Below the pieces are notes generated by a model. That model was not told the DNA's origin. It made no database searches and was given only the letters and a program-made list of their open reading frames with translations. Below, in pieces: positions 9,314 to 18,638 of a stretch of 64,000 bases of DNA. Every line of letters begins with the position of its first letter. Within the stretch, counting starts at the first letter, position 1. A program made the position numbers and the translations under genes. This stretch comes from Prochlorococcus sp. AG-402-A08 (GTDB lineage: Bacteria; Cyanobacteriota; Cyanobacteriia; PCC-6307; Cyanobiaceae): assembly GCA_003279585.1 (NCBI GenBank), contig QCHH01000001.1:1-64000 (forward strand). The letters run 5' to 3'.

Positions 9314-10891
9314 CTAAGAGGAAATAAGTGACTCAAATTTAAGTTTTGAATTTGAAAGTAAGAGTGAAATTGTTGTCACTAAGCAGTGAGGACTGGGTCC
9401 CTCGCATAAATATTGACTCTGTCCAGGATTAATTCCAATTGCTGGCCATCCAGATCCTGAGATTGAAATTCTTAAACGATCCCCTCCTTTAAATGTTGCG
9501 AGAACTGGTTGAAGTTTGATTTTTCTAGTGCTTTTTATACCTTGATCACAATTGACAATTCTGAGTACACCAGTTGAAAGTTGCGTGGCAGTATTCTTAA
9601 CTCCATTAGGAATTATTGATAAAGCAACGAATAGATCAAAACTTTCCCTATCACACTTAGTCTCTAAAAAAAGAGTTGGAATACCCTCCAGCCTAAGATC
9701 CTTCAAAATAGGGTCTGATGTAAATACTGCGACATCAGGTCGAATATCAAGCTTAAATCTGTTCGCTTCACCAGCTGTATCACTGAGATGTCCTCCGATT
9801 GCTGGGATTGGTCTCCATGGGTCGTGAACCAAAGTCACTTCACTATCTGCTTCTAAATCAGAATTCGGGATTAGGCATCCTTCAAGATGACTTATTGAGG
9901 CTAAACCTTCGCTACGAAGATTCCATATAGGAGTTTTATCTTGAACCGAAAGCTCCCAACTCTTAGTGGTTAGATTCCAAAGACTGATTTGAGAGAAACT
10001 AATCTCTTTGTTTTTATCTTTTAAATAAGAATCAAAAAAATCTAATTGTGTGCGTTGTGCGCCCTCCCACCATTGAAGATGAGTAGCAGGACCAATTAGT
10101 AATTTAGGATTGCCTCCTGCCTTTTTAGATTTCTCAAAAATATCTAAAACCCCTTTCAAGTGAGGATCCCACCAACCCCCAATTAGAAGCAAAGGTTTTT
10201 TTAACCAGCTATCTAATGGCTCATGGGATTCCCATTGAGGAGTTTTGGTAGACGAAAGATTTAGCCATTTATATGCCATGCCTTCTGGGTCATTCTTTTT
10301 AAGTAATTCATGACCGTTACATAAGTATTTTTTTGATTCAAGATTTTCACGGATTTCGTACCAAGCTTTCCAATTCTTTTCCCTTTTTGCTTTTTGGGCT
10401 GCTAATTGCAAACCCCATCCAATGCCCAGGTGCCACCAAAACGCTCCTCCTTCACAACTCCAATGTTCATTCTCTGAAAGGCCTGTCATCGCAGGGATAA
10501 TGCAATCAGGCGGAGGAGTGCCCTCCTCGGCAATGAGTTGTGTTAATCCTTGATATGAAAAACCGTATGTGCCTAGTAGGCCATTGCATTCAGGCAAGGA
10601 TCGTACCCAGTTATGGGTTTGACTAGTGTCTGAAGCTTCTTGACTGAAGCCTGAAAATTCTCCTTCAGACCCACCCTGACCTCGTACATCTTGTATTACA
10701 ACTACATAGCCCTTGCTAGCCCACCAAGATGGATGAGCATATGTAATCGTAGAAGCAATTTCTCTTCCATACGGTTGGCGCATAAGTAAGACAGGCCATT
10801 GCCCGTTCCCTGGAGGGAACCAGATTCGAGATTTTAGTAATGTTCCGTCTCTAAGTTGTAAGTCTTCGTCCCTGTATCCTATTGAAGTCAT
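9314..10891 (-). CDS. CocE/NonD family hydrolase (X-Pro dipeptidyl-peptidase S15 type)
   Basis: Alpha/beta-hydrolase with a C-terminal jelly-roll domain, related to cocaine esterase and glutaryl-7-ACA acylase. The Ser nucleophile sits in GTYGFSYQG, the Asp probably in LIGGWWDPHLKG and the His in LIGPATHLQWW. The C-terminal third (about residues 320-525) is beta-rich, as expected for the XPDP_C domain. The ORF track starts at a TTG (10918), which would overlap the upstream gene by 19 bp. The in-frame ATG at 10891 (MTSIGYRDED) removes the overlap and begins at the family's usual N-terminus, so I prefer it. The natural substrate is unknown. Confidence 0.9.
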   Translation of the reverse strand: MTSIGYRDEDLQLRDGTLLKSRIWFPPGNGQWPVLLMRQPYGREIASTITYAHPSWWASKGYVVVIQDVRGQGGSEGEFSGFSQEASDTSQTHNWVRSLPECNGLLGTYGFSYQGLTQLIAEEGTPPPDCIIPAMTGLSENEHWSCEGGAFWWHLGIGWGLQLAAQKAKREKNWKAWYEIRENLESKKYLCNGHELLKKNDPEGMAYKWLNLSSTKTPQWESHEPLDSWLKKPLLLIGGWWDPHLKGVLDIFEKSKKAGGNPKLLIGPATHLQWWEGAQRTQLDFFDSYLKDKNKEISFSQISLWNLTTKSWELSVQDKTPIWNLRSEGLASISHLEGCLIPNSDLEADSEVTLVHDPWRPIPAIGGHLSDTAGEANRFKLDIRPDVAVFTSDPILKDLRLEGIPTLFLETKCDRESFDLFVALSIIPNGVKNTATQLSTGVLRIVNCDQGIKSTRKIKLQPVLATFKGGDRLRISISGSGWPAIGINPGQSQYLCEGPSPHCLVTTISLLLSNSKLKFESLISS

Positions 10892-10899
10892 TATTTGCT

Positions 10900-11169
10900 T
10901 TAAAAAGTTTCTGGGCAATAAAGACCTCTTACGTACATTGAAAGGATCTCAGCATCAACTTCGCTTATATTTTTTTGAATTGAGATTTTCTGAATAGATT
11001 TTTGTGAACCAGCTGAAATATTTTCTTTGTTTAGCTCTTTGAAACTTTCACAAATAGACTTTGCTTCATCAGGATTCCTTTTAACACTCTCAAGAAGTCT
11101 AGATTGAGCCACCGCAGCCTGACTGATTCCAAATGATGTGAATATTAGTGTGATTAGTAAACTATTCAT
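10900..11169 (-). CDS. Small exported hypothetical protein
   Basis: An 89-aa protein with a clear N-terminal signal peptide (hydrophobic LLITLIFTSFGI, likely cleavage after AVA-Q). The mature part is about 67 aa, polar, with two Cys (SICESF and YCPETF) that could form a disulfide. No known family is recognised. It lies 8 bp upstream of the preferred start of the CocE-type hydrolase and could be co-transcribed with it. Confidence 0.65.
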   Translation of the reverse strand: MNSLLITLIFTSFGISQAAVAQSRLLESVKRNPDEAKSICESFKELNKENISAGSQKSIQKISIQKNISEVDAEILSMYVRGLYCPETF

Positions 11170-11216
11170 TTCTTTTAGTTTAACTAATTTCTTTTGAATT
11201 ATTTATATTCTATTAC

Positions 11217-11633
11217 CTAATGGTTATTGGGTAAATTAAATAATGTTTTTTTTGCTTTCTCTATTAAAAAGTGAGCTTTTTCTAAATCTATTATAGGAAT
11301 TCTTCCTGTTCTAAGAATTCTTTCAAAGCGTCCAGTCTTTTGAACGAGCTCTTGAGGAGTAAGTCGTGAAATAGCCTTGGTGGAAATTAATCCTGAGTGC
11401 ATCAATAAGGCTGCCTCATTAAGTTGAATATCTAAAGTACATATAAAATATGCAATACATTTAAGTCTTTTTAGATTGCGAACACTACCCAGACTTCCAT
11501 AGATTAGATGATTTATTTCTTCATCACTAATAGATAATAACGAATCCCATGTTTTTATATTCTTTGATAAGAGTAATTTTTCTTCTTGATAAAATGTTTT
11601 AGGAAGACCTTCTAAAAATAACTTATTAGTCAT
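11217..11633 (-). CDS. DUF4332 domain-containing protein
   Basis: A 138-aa protein resembling the cyanobacterial DUF4332 family. Recognisable features are a first helix-hairpin-helix-like half (LLLSKNIKTWDSLLSISDEE) and a second half with EAALLMHSGLISTKAISRLT and RILRTGRIPIIDLEKAHFLI. The helix-hairpin-helix character suggests nucleic-acid contact, but no function is established. Only one base separates it from the Ycf51 gene upstream, so the two are very likely one transcription unit. Confidence 0.75.
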   Translation of the reverse strand: MTNKLFLEGLPKTFYQEEKLLLSKNIKTWDSLLSISDEEINHLIYGSLGSVRNLKRLKCIAYFICTLDIQLNEAALLMHSGLISTKAISRLTPQELVQKTGRFERILRTGRIPIIDLEKAHFLIEKAKKTLFNLPNNH

Positions 11634-11634
11634 A

Positions 11635-12165
11635 TCACTCTAATGAGGTAATTTCTTCAATATTAGTCTTATTAGATAAATCCTCAGTTTCAGAGTAATT
11701 TCTACCTGGCAATTCTATGAGCTTTGATTCTTTTAAATCATTTATTAGTTCACCCAGAATAATTGGTTTACTTATTCCCTCACCAGCGGATTCTATCTTT
11801 CTTAACCTAACCTTGACCTGAGCACCATTTCTTCCTCCTCCTTTCAGATTCCCAGCTATTTGTAACAATGTTGGTTTTATAGCTTCTTCAGGAAAATCAA
11901 CTGATGCTTGAGCAACAACTAAATCAAATCCATTGTCATAAACAATAGGAGCATATTTGTATCCTTCTACATTAAAAGGAGGAGTATAACTTTGCTCAAA
12001 GGCCCAGCAACTAGCAGATAGTAAAAGTGTGAAAATCGTTGTCCCAGTTAGTCGAAATTTAATTCCCCAGTTAAATAAATATGCCAAAACAGTTAAGACA
12101 CCAACCCCTGCCCCTCCCCAGGCTAGCCATTTTGTTACATCTTGGATAACTTCACTCATAGACAT
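11635..12165 (-). CDS. Ycf51 family protein
   Basis: A 176-aa membrane protein matching the Ycf51 family of cyanobacteria and some red-lineage plastids. It has two N-terminal transmembrane segments (WLAWGGAGVGVLTVLAYLF and FRLTGTTIFTLLLSASCWAF), then a soluble domain containing APIVYDNGFDLVVAQASVDFPEEA and a Gly-rich GGGRNGAQVKVRLRKI. Function is unknown. It is divergent from the TamB-like gene, with a 67-bp gap. Confidence 0.82.
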   Translation of the reverse strand: MSMSEVIQDVTKWLAWGGAGVGVLTVLAYLFNWGIKFRLTGTTIFTLLLSASCWAFEQSYTPPFNVEGYKYAPIVYDNGFDLVVAQASVDFPEEAIKPTLLQIAGNLKGGGRNGAQVKVRLRKIESAGEGISKPIILGELINDLKESKLIELPGRNYSETEDLSNKTNIEEITSLE

Positions 12166-12232
12166 AGGCTGGTTTCTCCTGAATTGATTCTTTATAGTTT
12201 GTTAGCTCCCCCACGTTTGAGAATAATGTTTC

Positions 12233-15200
12233 ATGGGAGATGAGTGGAGTTCTAAAAGATTAAAGCGGTGGGGACTTGCTGGAACCTTTGCGGCGTTGGG
12301 TGGTGTTTTGATTTGGAGTTGCGCAGATCTATTAGTAGCTAGGACTATAAGCCGTTTTTCTCCACAAATAGAAAAAACATTATCTAATTCATTAGGTCAT
12401 CCTTTAAAAATAGGTTCCTACAAGGGGCTTAGACCATGGGGAGTTGAGTTGGGGCCAACAAGGCTACTTCCAGGTGTTGAGGATTCTTCCTCAGTAAACA
12501 TTTCAACTTTAACAATTAAATTTGCTCCTTTTGCTAGTTTATTTAATTGGCAACCAGTTGCAATATTTAATCCAAAAGGAGCAGAAGTTCTATTAAGAAA
12601 GAATGATAGTGGTTCATTTTGGGTTGTCCCTCAGACTGATAAGGCTAAAAAAATTAATATTCAACTTAAATTAAATTTAAAAGAACCAACTAAAATTGTA
12701 TTTAATTCTGGAGATACAACTTTATTAGCGAAAGGCAACCTATCTCTTAATCTTGGGAAGAAACAGATTTATGGTGCGATTAATCTAGAGTCCAAAAAAC
12801 AAGGAAGCGTCTATCTTGCAGGAAAAGGATATTGGGATGGAATAGAATTTCAAACTAAAGTAAGAATTAATAAACTAAAACTTGGTATTTTGGATGGGGT
12901 TTTAGGAAAATATTCTAATATTATTACTAGAGGTAAAATAAATGGAAGCCTAAGTTTTGGAGTAAAGAAAGGCTTAATAAGATGTAAGGGTGATTTATTA
13001 GTTAATGATTTAACTCTAAGCGGAGGCCCACTAAGTGATACATTATCTACAAATAATTCAAAAATAAAATGTGATAAAAATAAGCTTAAGTTAATAAATT
13101 CTAATTGGAATTATGGCTATTTTGATATATCTAATACATCGGAAATATCATTTTATAGAAAAGATAAAACTTATATAACTTCTGCTGCTAATATTAAAAT
13201 TAAAGATTTTGATCATACTCCACTATTGTTAAATTTAAAATTACCTATCTTTATCATTGATAGACAATTTGTTACTGGAGATTTAAATGCTAATTTTAAT
13301 TTAGACTCCTTCCCCTTAGGGTCTTTAAATCCAATACTAAATTCATCATTGTCGGGGAAATTAAATACAAAAGGTGATCTCCAAGGAAGATTATCTTCAC
13401 TTAAATCCACGATTAATCTTTCTTTAGATAATCCACAGATTAATGGTGTTCGTTTAAGAGAAAAATGGAAAGGTTCTTTTACTCGGATTCCCAATGAAAA
13501 GAAATGGGGTAGTTTGAGAATGGAATCGGAAGGTGCTTCCATCCCTGGTAGTCTTCAAATTAACTTTAATAAGGATGGAGATTTTAATGATTTAATTCTA
13601 AATAGATTAGACGGTAAAATAAGTTTGAATCCCTCATCAAATGCTTTTGAATGGGAAGCTAATAAATTCAGATTAGATCGATTAGAAGTTGCTTTCCCGC
13701 CAGAAAAAAGTTTTAAACGAATCTTTGGAGAAGTTTCAGGTAATGGGATGTTTTCTCTTGATCCACTATTTCTTAATGGTGATTTGAATTTAGATTATTT
13801 TAGATTGTTAGGTTTTCAATTAAAAAAAGCAAGTATTAAAGGTCAAATCAAAAATTCAGAAACTAATTTAACAGGTCAATTAATACCATCTGAAAACGGA
13901 AAGATTAAATTTGATATTAATAATGGGTCCAAATTTTCTCTAATAGCAAAAGTGAAGGATGTTAGTGCTAAATGGATTACAGCTACAGCTTTAGAGTTCC
14001 CTAAATTGGGATTGAAGTATTCGGATGCATTCGGTGAGGCTGAAGACTTAGAAAAATTGATAATTGGTTACCCTAATAGTTCTATTGATAGTCAGTTAGA
14101 GGCTTTAACTAAGTCGAAGGATTCATATAGAGAAGAGATGAAAAAGATAAATAATCAGAGCATTATTAATCCTTTTGATCTTAATGGGGATGTAGATGCG
14201 AATATCAAGTTAAGTGGTCCAAGCTTATCTGATTTAAAGTTAGAAGCTAAAGCCTTTGGAAAGGTTTGGACAAACAAATTGAAGATTATAAATTCAAAAG
14301 AAATAAGACCTTTTAAAGCAACTTTTAATGGAAATTTAGGTTCAGGAAATGGAAGTTTTACTCTACTTGATTTTCATTTTTCATTATTATCTTTAGTTGC
14401 ACCATTACCTTCGTCAGTTAATGGATATTTTGGTTTAAAGGGTAAATATAGTTTAGCTAATGTGATGCCACTAGTTACAGCTGATTTAATTATTAAAGAT
14501 ACAGTAATTTATAACAGAAATATTAACTTAGATAATGGTAATATTTTATTTAAAGATAATTTTTTAGAGTTTGATATCGCCATAAGGGATAATTCTTCGG
14601 TAAATCCTGTTAATTTAAGTGGCACCTTTCCATTAATTAGTTCCTACCCTATTGATCTAAAGATTGAAAGTCATGGAGATGGATTAGCTTTTTTGACAGG
14701 CCTAACAAAAGGTGGTGTTTCTTGGACCTCAGGTACGGCCGATCTAAGCTTATTGATTAGAGGAACACCTGCAAAACCGGTTGCGAATGGTTTTTTTGTT
14801 TTGAGAAACAGTGAGCTACTTTTTCAAGATAAAGAAATAAATAATTTAAATAGCACAATAGTTTTTGATTTTAATAGACTTGAAGTCTTGAATCTTAAAG
14901 CAAATATAGGAGCAAACGGTACCATTAATAGCCAAGGTGGAATTTCATTATTTGATTCTAAATTAAGCGAAAGCAAGCCATTGACTCTTTCTTTAGAAAA
15001 AACACGGATTAAAACGGCATTTACTGACATCAGCGCTTCATCTAACATTTTTGTTAGAGGATCTATTTTGAAACCTCAATTGGGAGGTGAAGTCTTTATT
15101 TCAGAAGGTTCAATTTTTGCTAAAAGAGCTAATAATCCAGATAAGACTACACCCAAAGCATCAGAAGGTAATAAAGATTCTAAGGTGAAAATAATTCGTA

Positions 15201-16192
15201 GATTACCAGAACAAAACTGGAATCAGAAAGAACCTCTGGTTTTATTTATTCAAGATGAAGATGCACCTGCAAGTCGAATAGTTAGTGGTGGGTTGCCTGA
15301 TGGATTTGAATCAATAATCTTTGATAATTTAAAGCTCGTACTTGGTCCTTCATTGCGATTGGTTTCTCAACCCTTGGCAAGCTTTGAAACTAATGGATTC
15401 CTTTTCCTGAACGGTGCTTTTGATGAGTCACTTGATGTTAGTGGAGTTATTAAACTTGTTAGTGGCTACGTTAATCTCTTTACGACTACTTTTAATCTAG
15501 ATCAAAGTGAACCTAATGTAGCTGTATTTGTACCGTCTATGGGCTTAGTTCCATATGTTGATGTGACTTTAAAAAGCCGTGTACCAGATAATGTTAGAGA
15601 CGTAAGTAATTTTTCTTCAAATGGTATGGCATCATTTGGTATTGGAGGCTCTCGTTTCGTAAATGTTGAAGTAACTGCCTCTGGACCTGCAGATCGCATT
15701 AGTGAGAGTTTTCAATTGAGAAGCACTCCATCTTTGGGGAGAAGTGAGTTGTTAGGACTTATAGGAGGTAATTCTCTCGCAAATCTAATAAGTAGTGGAG
15801 GAAATGGTGATGTGCTGGCTAGCTTTTTGAATAGATCTTTTGCTTCTTATCTTCAAGGAAATATCAATGGTTTTTTAAGTGATAGGCTTCAAATATCTTT
15901 GTATCCTGCTTATATAAATGGATCAGATTCAAAGGATGATACTAGTGAAAGTGGTTCTTCAAGTACTGACCAGGAGGATACTAATCTGTCAGGTCAACAG
16001 GCATGGGTGACTGAAATAGGAGTTGACCTTAACGATAAAATTAATTTCTCAGTTCAGGCCGCTCCTAATCGACAAGATATTCCACCGAAAGGAAATATTA
16101 CTTTTCAGATGAATCCTAACGTAGGTTTATTAGGCTCGTTTGATAAGAATGGAAATTGGCAAAGTCAGCTCCAACTCTTTTTTAGATATTAA
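12233..16192 (+). CDS. TamB-like inner-membrane/periplasmic translocation and assembly protein (DUF490)
   Basis: A 1319-aa AsmA/TamB-type protein, which in Gram-negatives bridges inner and outer membranes for lipid or beta-barrel transport. It has one N-terminal membrane anchor (WGLAGTFAALGGVLIWSCADLLV), a long repetitive beta-strand region with many short LxxxGxL-type repeats, and a C-terminal DUF490 domain ending in an amphipathic strand with terminal aromatic residues (QLQLFFRY). A charged helical insert (DSQLEALTKSKDSYREEMKK) occurs near residue 625. No TamA/Omp85 partner is adjacent. It is divergent from ycf51 and alone in its unit. Confidence 0.88.
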   Translation: MGDEWSSKRLKRWGLAGTFAALGGVLIWSCADLLVARTISRFSPQIEKTLSNSLGHPLKIGSYKGLRPWGVELGPTRLLPGVEDSSSVNISTLTIKFAPFASLFNWQPVAIFNPKGAEVLLRKNDSGSFWVVPQTDKAKKINIQLKLNLKEPTKIVFNSGDTTLLAKGNLSLNLGKKQIYGAINLESKKQGSVYLAGKGYWDGIEFQTKVRINKLKLGILDGVLGKYSNIITRGKINGSLSFGVKKGLIRCKGDLLVNDLTLSGGPLSDTLSTNNSKIKCDKNKLKLINSNWNYGYFDISNTSEISFYRKDKTYITSAANIKIKDFDHTPLLLNLKLPIFIIDRQFVTGDLNANFNLDSFPLGSLNPILNSSLSGKLNTKGDLQGRLSSLKSTINLSLDNPQINGVRLREKWKGSFTRIPNEKKWGSLRMESEGASIPGSLQINFNKDGDFNDLILNRLDGKISLNPSSNAFEWEANKFRLDRLEVAFPPEKSFKRIFGEVSGNGMFSLDPLFLNGDLNLDYFRLLGFQLKKASIKGQIKNSETNLTGQLIPSENGKIKFDINNGSKFSLIAKVKDVSAKWITATALEFPKLGLKYSDAFGEAEDLEKLIIGYPNSSIDSQLEALTKSKDSYREEMKKINNQSIINPFDLNGDVDANIKLSGPSLSDLKLEAKAFGKVWTNKLKIINSKEIRPFKATFNGNLGSGNGSFTLLDFHFSLLSLVAPLPSSVNGYFGLKGKYSLANVMPLVTADLIIKDTVIYNRNINLDNGNILFKDNFLEFDIAIRDNSSVNPVNLSGTFPLISSYPIDLKIESHGDGLAFLTGLTKGGVSWTSGTADLSLLIRGTPAKPVANGFFVLRNSELLFQDKEINNLNSTIVFDFNRLEVLNLKANIGANGTINSQGGISLFDSKLSESKPLTLSLEKTRIKTAFTDISASSNIFVRGSILKPQLGGEVFISEGSIFAKRANNPDKTTPKASEGNKDSKVKIIRRLPEQNWNQKEPLVLFIQDEDAPASRIVSGGLPDGFESIIFDNLKLVLGPSLRLVSQPLASFETNGFLFLNGAFDESLDVSGVIKLVSGYVNLFTTTFNLDQSEPNVAVFVPSMGLVPYVDVTLKSRVPDNVRDVSNFSSNGMASFGIGGSRFVNVEVTASGPADRISESFQLRSTPSLGRSELLGLIGGNSLANLISSGGNGDVLASFLNRSFASYLQGNINGFLSDRLQISLYPAYINGSDSKDDTSESGSSSTDQEDTNLSGQQAWVTEIGVDLNDKINFSVQAAPNRQDIPPKGNITFQMNPNVGLLGSFDKNGNWQSQLQLFFRY

Positions 16193-16332
16193 AGAAATCA
16201 ATAAAAATGACTAAATTAAAAAATGCTTAGTTAGATAGACTTTTATCTTCTTATATTGCTTGATTAGCCATTAAAGGAATATTTTAAAGATAGTGAGAAA
16301 TTATCTTTGATTAAATAGTCGATCCAAATCAA

Positions 16333-17649
16333 ATGAGTACAAACTTTTCAGTCCCTGAACCTACGTCCCAGCTAGTAAAAGTAGCGGAGAGCGTAAAAAA
16401 GGCTTCTATTTTGCTTGGTCAATCCACTAATGAACAAAGGTGTGAGGCTTTGACTGAAATGGCAAATGCTTTGAATGAAAATGCCGATGAGATTTTAGAA
16501 GCAAATATTCAAGATCTTGAAAGATCAGAAGAAGAAGGGTTGAATAAATCACTTTTATCAAGACTTCAGTTAACAAAAACTAAACTCAAAGGATGCATTG
16601 ACGGGGTCCTAAAGGTTTCAAACCTTGCAGATCCAATTGGTAATAGACAACTTCATAGGAAATTGGATGAAAACCTTATTCTTGAGAGAGTTACAGTTCC
16701 ACTGGGAGTCTTAGGAGTGATATTTGAATCGAGACCAGATGCATTAATCCAAATTGCGTCTCTTGCTGTTCGTTCTGGTAATGGAGCTTTATTAAAAGGA
16801 GGAAGTGAAGCAAAAGCCACAAATCAAGCAATAATGAATTCTCTTGATAATGGGTTAAACAAATCAAATGTGGGCTCAGGAGCTTTGTCTTTGCTTACTA
16901 CACGTCAAGAAAGCTTAGGCTTGCTTCGTTTAGACCGCTATGTGAATTTGATAATACCTAGAGGTAGCAATGAGTTGGTTCAATTTATTCAAGGGAATAC
17001 ACGCATCCCTGTCTTAGGTCATGCTGATGGTATTTGTCATCTATATGTAGATAATTCTGTAGATATTGATAAAGCTATAAGTATAGCTTTAGACAGTAAG
17101 ATTCAATATCCTGCTGCTTGTAATGCAATTGAGACATTATTAATTCATAAAGATGTTGCCGAGATGTTTTTGAAAAAAGGCTTGCCAATTTTTTCTAGCG
17201 CAGGAGTTACTCTTAAGGGAGATGCAATAAGTCAATCTTTAGGTGTTAAAAGTAAGGCTGATGAGGCAGACTGGTCTACAGAATATCTTGACTTAATTCT
17301 TTCAATAAAAATTGTTCGTAATATAGACGAAGCTATTGAACATATTCGTAAATATAGCTCTCGTCATACTGAGGCGATAGTTACTGATGACAAGGAAGTT
17401 GCTGAAAAATTTTTAAGTTCAGTCGATAGTGCAGGTGTTTATCATAATTGTTCTACTCGTTTTGCAGATGGTTTCCGATATGGATTTGGAGCTGAAGTTG
17501 GGATAAGTACCCAGACTCTTCCACCAAGAGGACCAGTTGGATTGGAAGGCTTAATTACCTATCGCTATTATCTCAGAGGTGATGGTGACCTCGTTAAGGA
17601 TTTCGCTTCTGGAGATAGAAGTTTTTCTCATATTGATCTACCATTATGA
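16333..17649 (+). CDS. proA: Gamma-glutamyl phosphate reductase
   Basis: Reduces gamma-glutamyl phosphate with NADPH to glutamate semialdehyde, the second step of proline synthesis. This 438-aa aldehyde-dehydrogenase-fold protein shows the nucleotide-binding [21 protein letters not shown], the IPRGSNELV segment and the catalytic Cys in [13 protein letters not shown]. The C-terminus has [21 protein letters not shown]. It overlaps folB by four bases (ATGA), implying translational coupling. The 140-bp gap upstream of it holds nothing recognisable. Confidence 0.97.
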   Translation: MSTNFSVPEPTSQLVKVAESVKKASILLGQSTNEQRCEALTEMANALNENADEILEANIQDLERSEEEGLNKSLLSRLQLTKTKLKGCIDGVLKVSNLADPIGNRQLHRKLDENLILERVTVPLGVLGVIFESRPDALIQIASLAVRSGNGALLKGGSEAKATNQAIMNSLDNGLNKSNVGSGALSLLTTRQESLGLLRLDRYVNLIIPRGSNELVQFIQGNTRIPVLGHADGICHLYVDNSVDIDKAISIALDSKIQYPAACNAIETLLIHKDVAEMFLKKGLPIFSSAGVTLKGDAISQSLGVKSKADEADWSTEYLDLILSIKIVRNIDEAIEHIRKYSSRHTEAIVTDDKEVAEKFLSSVDSAGVYHNCSTRFADGFRYGFGAEVGISTQTLPPRGPVGLEGLITYRYYLRGDGDLVKDFASGDRSFSHIDLPL

Positions 17650-18035
17650 GTCAATTTAATAATCTAAGCGTCATTCATATAAAAGATATAAATCTATGGG
17701 CCCATGTAGGTGTTTTAGAAAGTGAGCGAATACATGGTCAAAGCTTTCTTCTCGATATTAGTTTTTGGTTGGATTTGGATGAGTCATCCAAGCTTGATCA
17801 ATTAGATAAATCAATAGATTATAGCGAAGCAATTAAAGCAGTTAAAAAACTTTCATTTGAAATCAAATGCTTAACGATTGAGTATTTTAGCGATCAAATT
17901 TTAAATCTTCTTGAGTCTCTTTATGGTCCAGTTCCAATTCATATTCTGCTGACAAAATGCTCGCCACCAATAGATGGATTTAGTGGAAATGTTTTAATCG
18001 AAAAAAAAAGGAATTTCTTATCTCCTATTAATTAA
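17646..18035 (+). CDS. folB: Dihydroneopterin aldolase
   Basis: Cleaves 7,8-dihydroneopterin to 6-hydroxymethyl-dihydropterin and glycolaldehyde in folate synthesis. At 129 aa it has normal length. It begins with the typical strand [19 protein letters not shown] containing the substrate-binding Glu, and ends with [21 protein letters not shown] containing the catalytic-region Lys. It is the second gene of the proA-folB-lipase run, with an ATGA overlap with proA. Confidence 0.93.
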   Translation: MSQFNNLSVIHIKDINLWAHVGVLESERIHGQSFLLDISFWLDLDESSKLDQLDKSIDYSEAIKAVKKLSFEIKCLTIEYFSDQILNLLESLYGPVPIHILLTKCSPPIDGFSGNVLIEKKRNFLSPIN

Positions 18036-18638
18036 TTGGATACCAATAAAAGACCAATTTTTCTTGTTCATGGTTTGTGGAACAATCCTAAATTATTTGA
18101 AAAATTAATTAAAAAAATAAAAGAAGATGATTATGAATTGTATAGACCACATTTGCCACATAAATATGGGAAAACATCTCTTAGGTGTTTAGCTCGAGAT
18201 CTAGATTCTAAGATCAAGGAATTAGTTGGTCCTGAAATCGAAATTGATATTGTTGGTTTCTCAATGGGTGGATTAATTAGTAGGTTGTGGTTGCAAAATC
18301 ATGATGGTTTTTTAAGAACTAGACGTTTTTTTAGTATTGGTTCGCCTCATTTTGGTACTTACACAGCGCAAATGATCCCTTCATTTTTTATGCCAGGTAT
18401 TGCAGAGATGAAAAGAGGCAGTGGTCTATTATCTAAATTAAATAATGACTTGACTTCCTTAGAAAAGGTTGAATGCACAAGCTTTTTTACAAAATGGGAC
18501 TTGATGTCATTCCCAGGGTGGCAAGCAAAACTTTCTATTGGTGATTCTTATCATTTACCTGTGTTAACACATAAAGAATTGATAACAAATTCTAGCTCTC
18601 TAGATATTTTAGCCAAAAAGATTTTTATTAGTAGCTAA
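18036..18638 (+). CDS. Lipase/esterase-like alpha/beta hydrolase
   Basis: A compact 200-aa hydrolase. The N-terminal oxyanion-hole motif is FLVHGLWNNP, and the nucleophile elbow is VGFSMGGLISRLW, giving G-x-S-x-G. A lipase-like GSPHFGTYTA follows. A catalytic His could be in DSYHLPVLTHKELI near the C-terminus. The only sensible start is a TTG directly after the folB stop, so the two are probably translated in tandem. Its last four bases overlap the convergent oligopeptidase. The substrate is not known, and there is no signal peptide. Confidence 0.82.
   Translation: MDTNKRPIFLVHGLWNNPKLFEKLIKKIKEDDYELYRPHLPHKYGKTSLRCLARDLDSKIKELVGPEIEIDIVGFSMGGLISRLWLQNHDGFLRTRRFFSIGSPHFGTYTAQMIPSFFMPGIAEMKRGSGLLSKLNNDLTSLEKVECTSFFTKWDLMSFPGWQAKLSIGDSYHLPVLTHKELITNSSSLDILAKKIFISS

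Noticed and set aside
13213-13542. Minus-strand 109-aa ORF inside the TamB-like gene
   Set aside because: Antisense shadow of a continuous 1319-aa frame.
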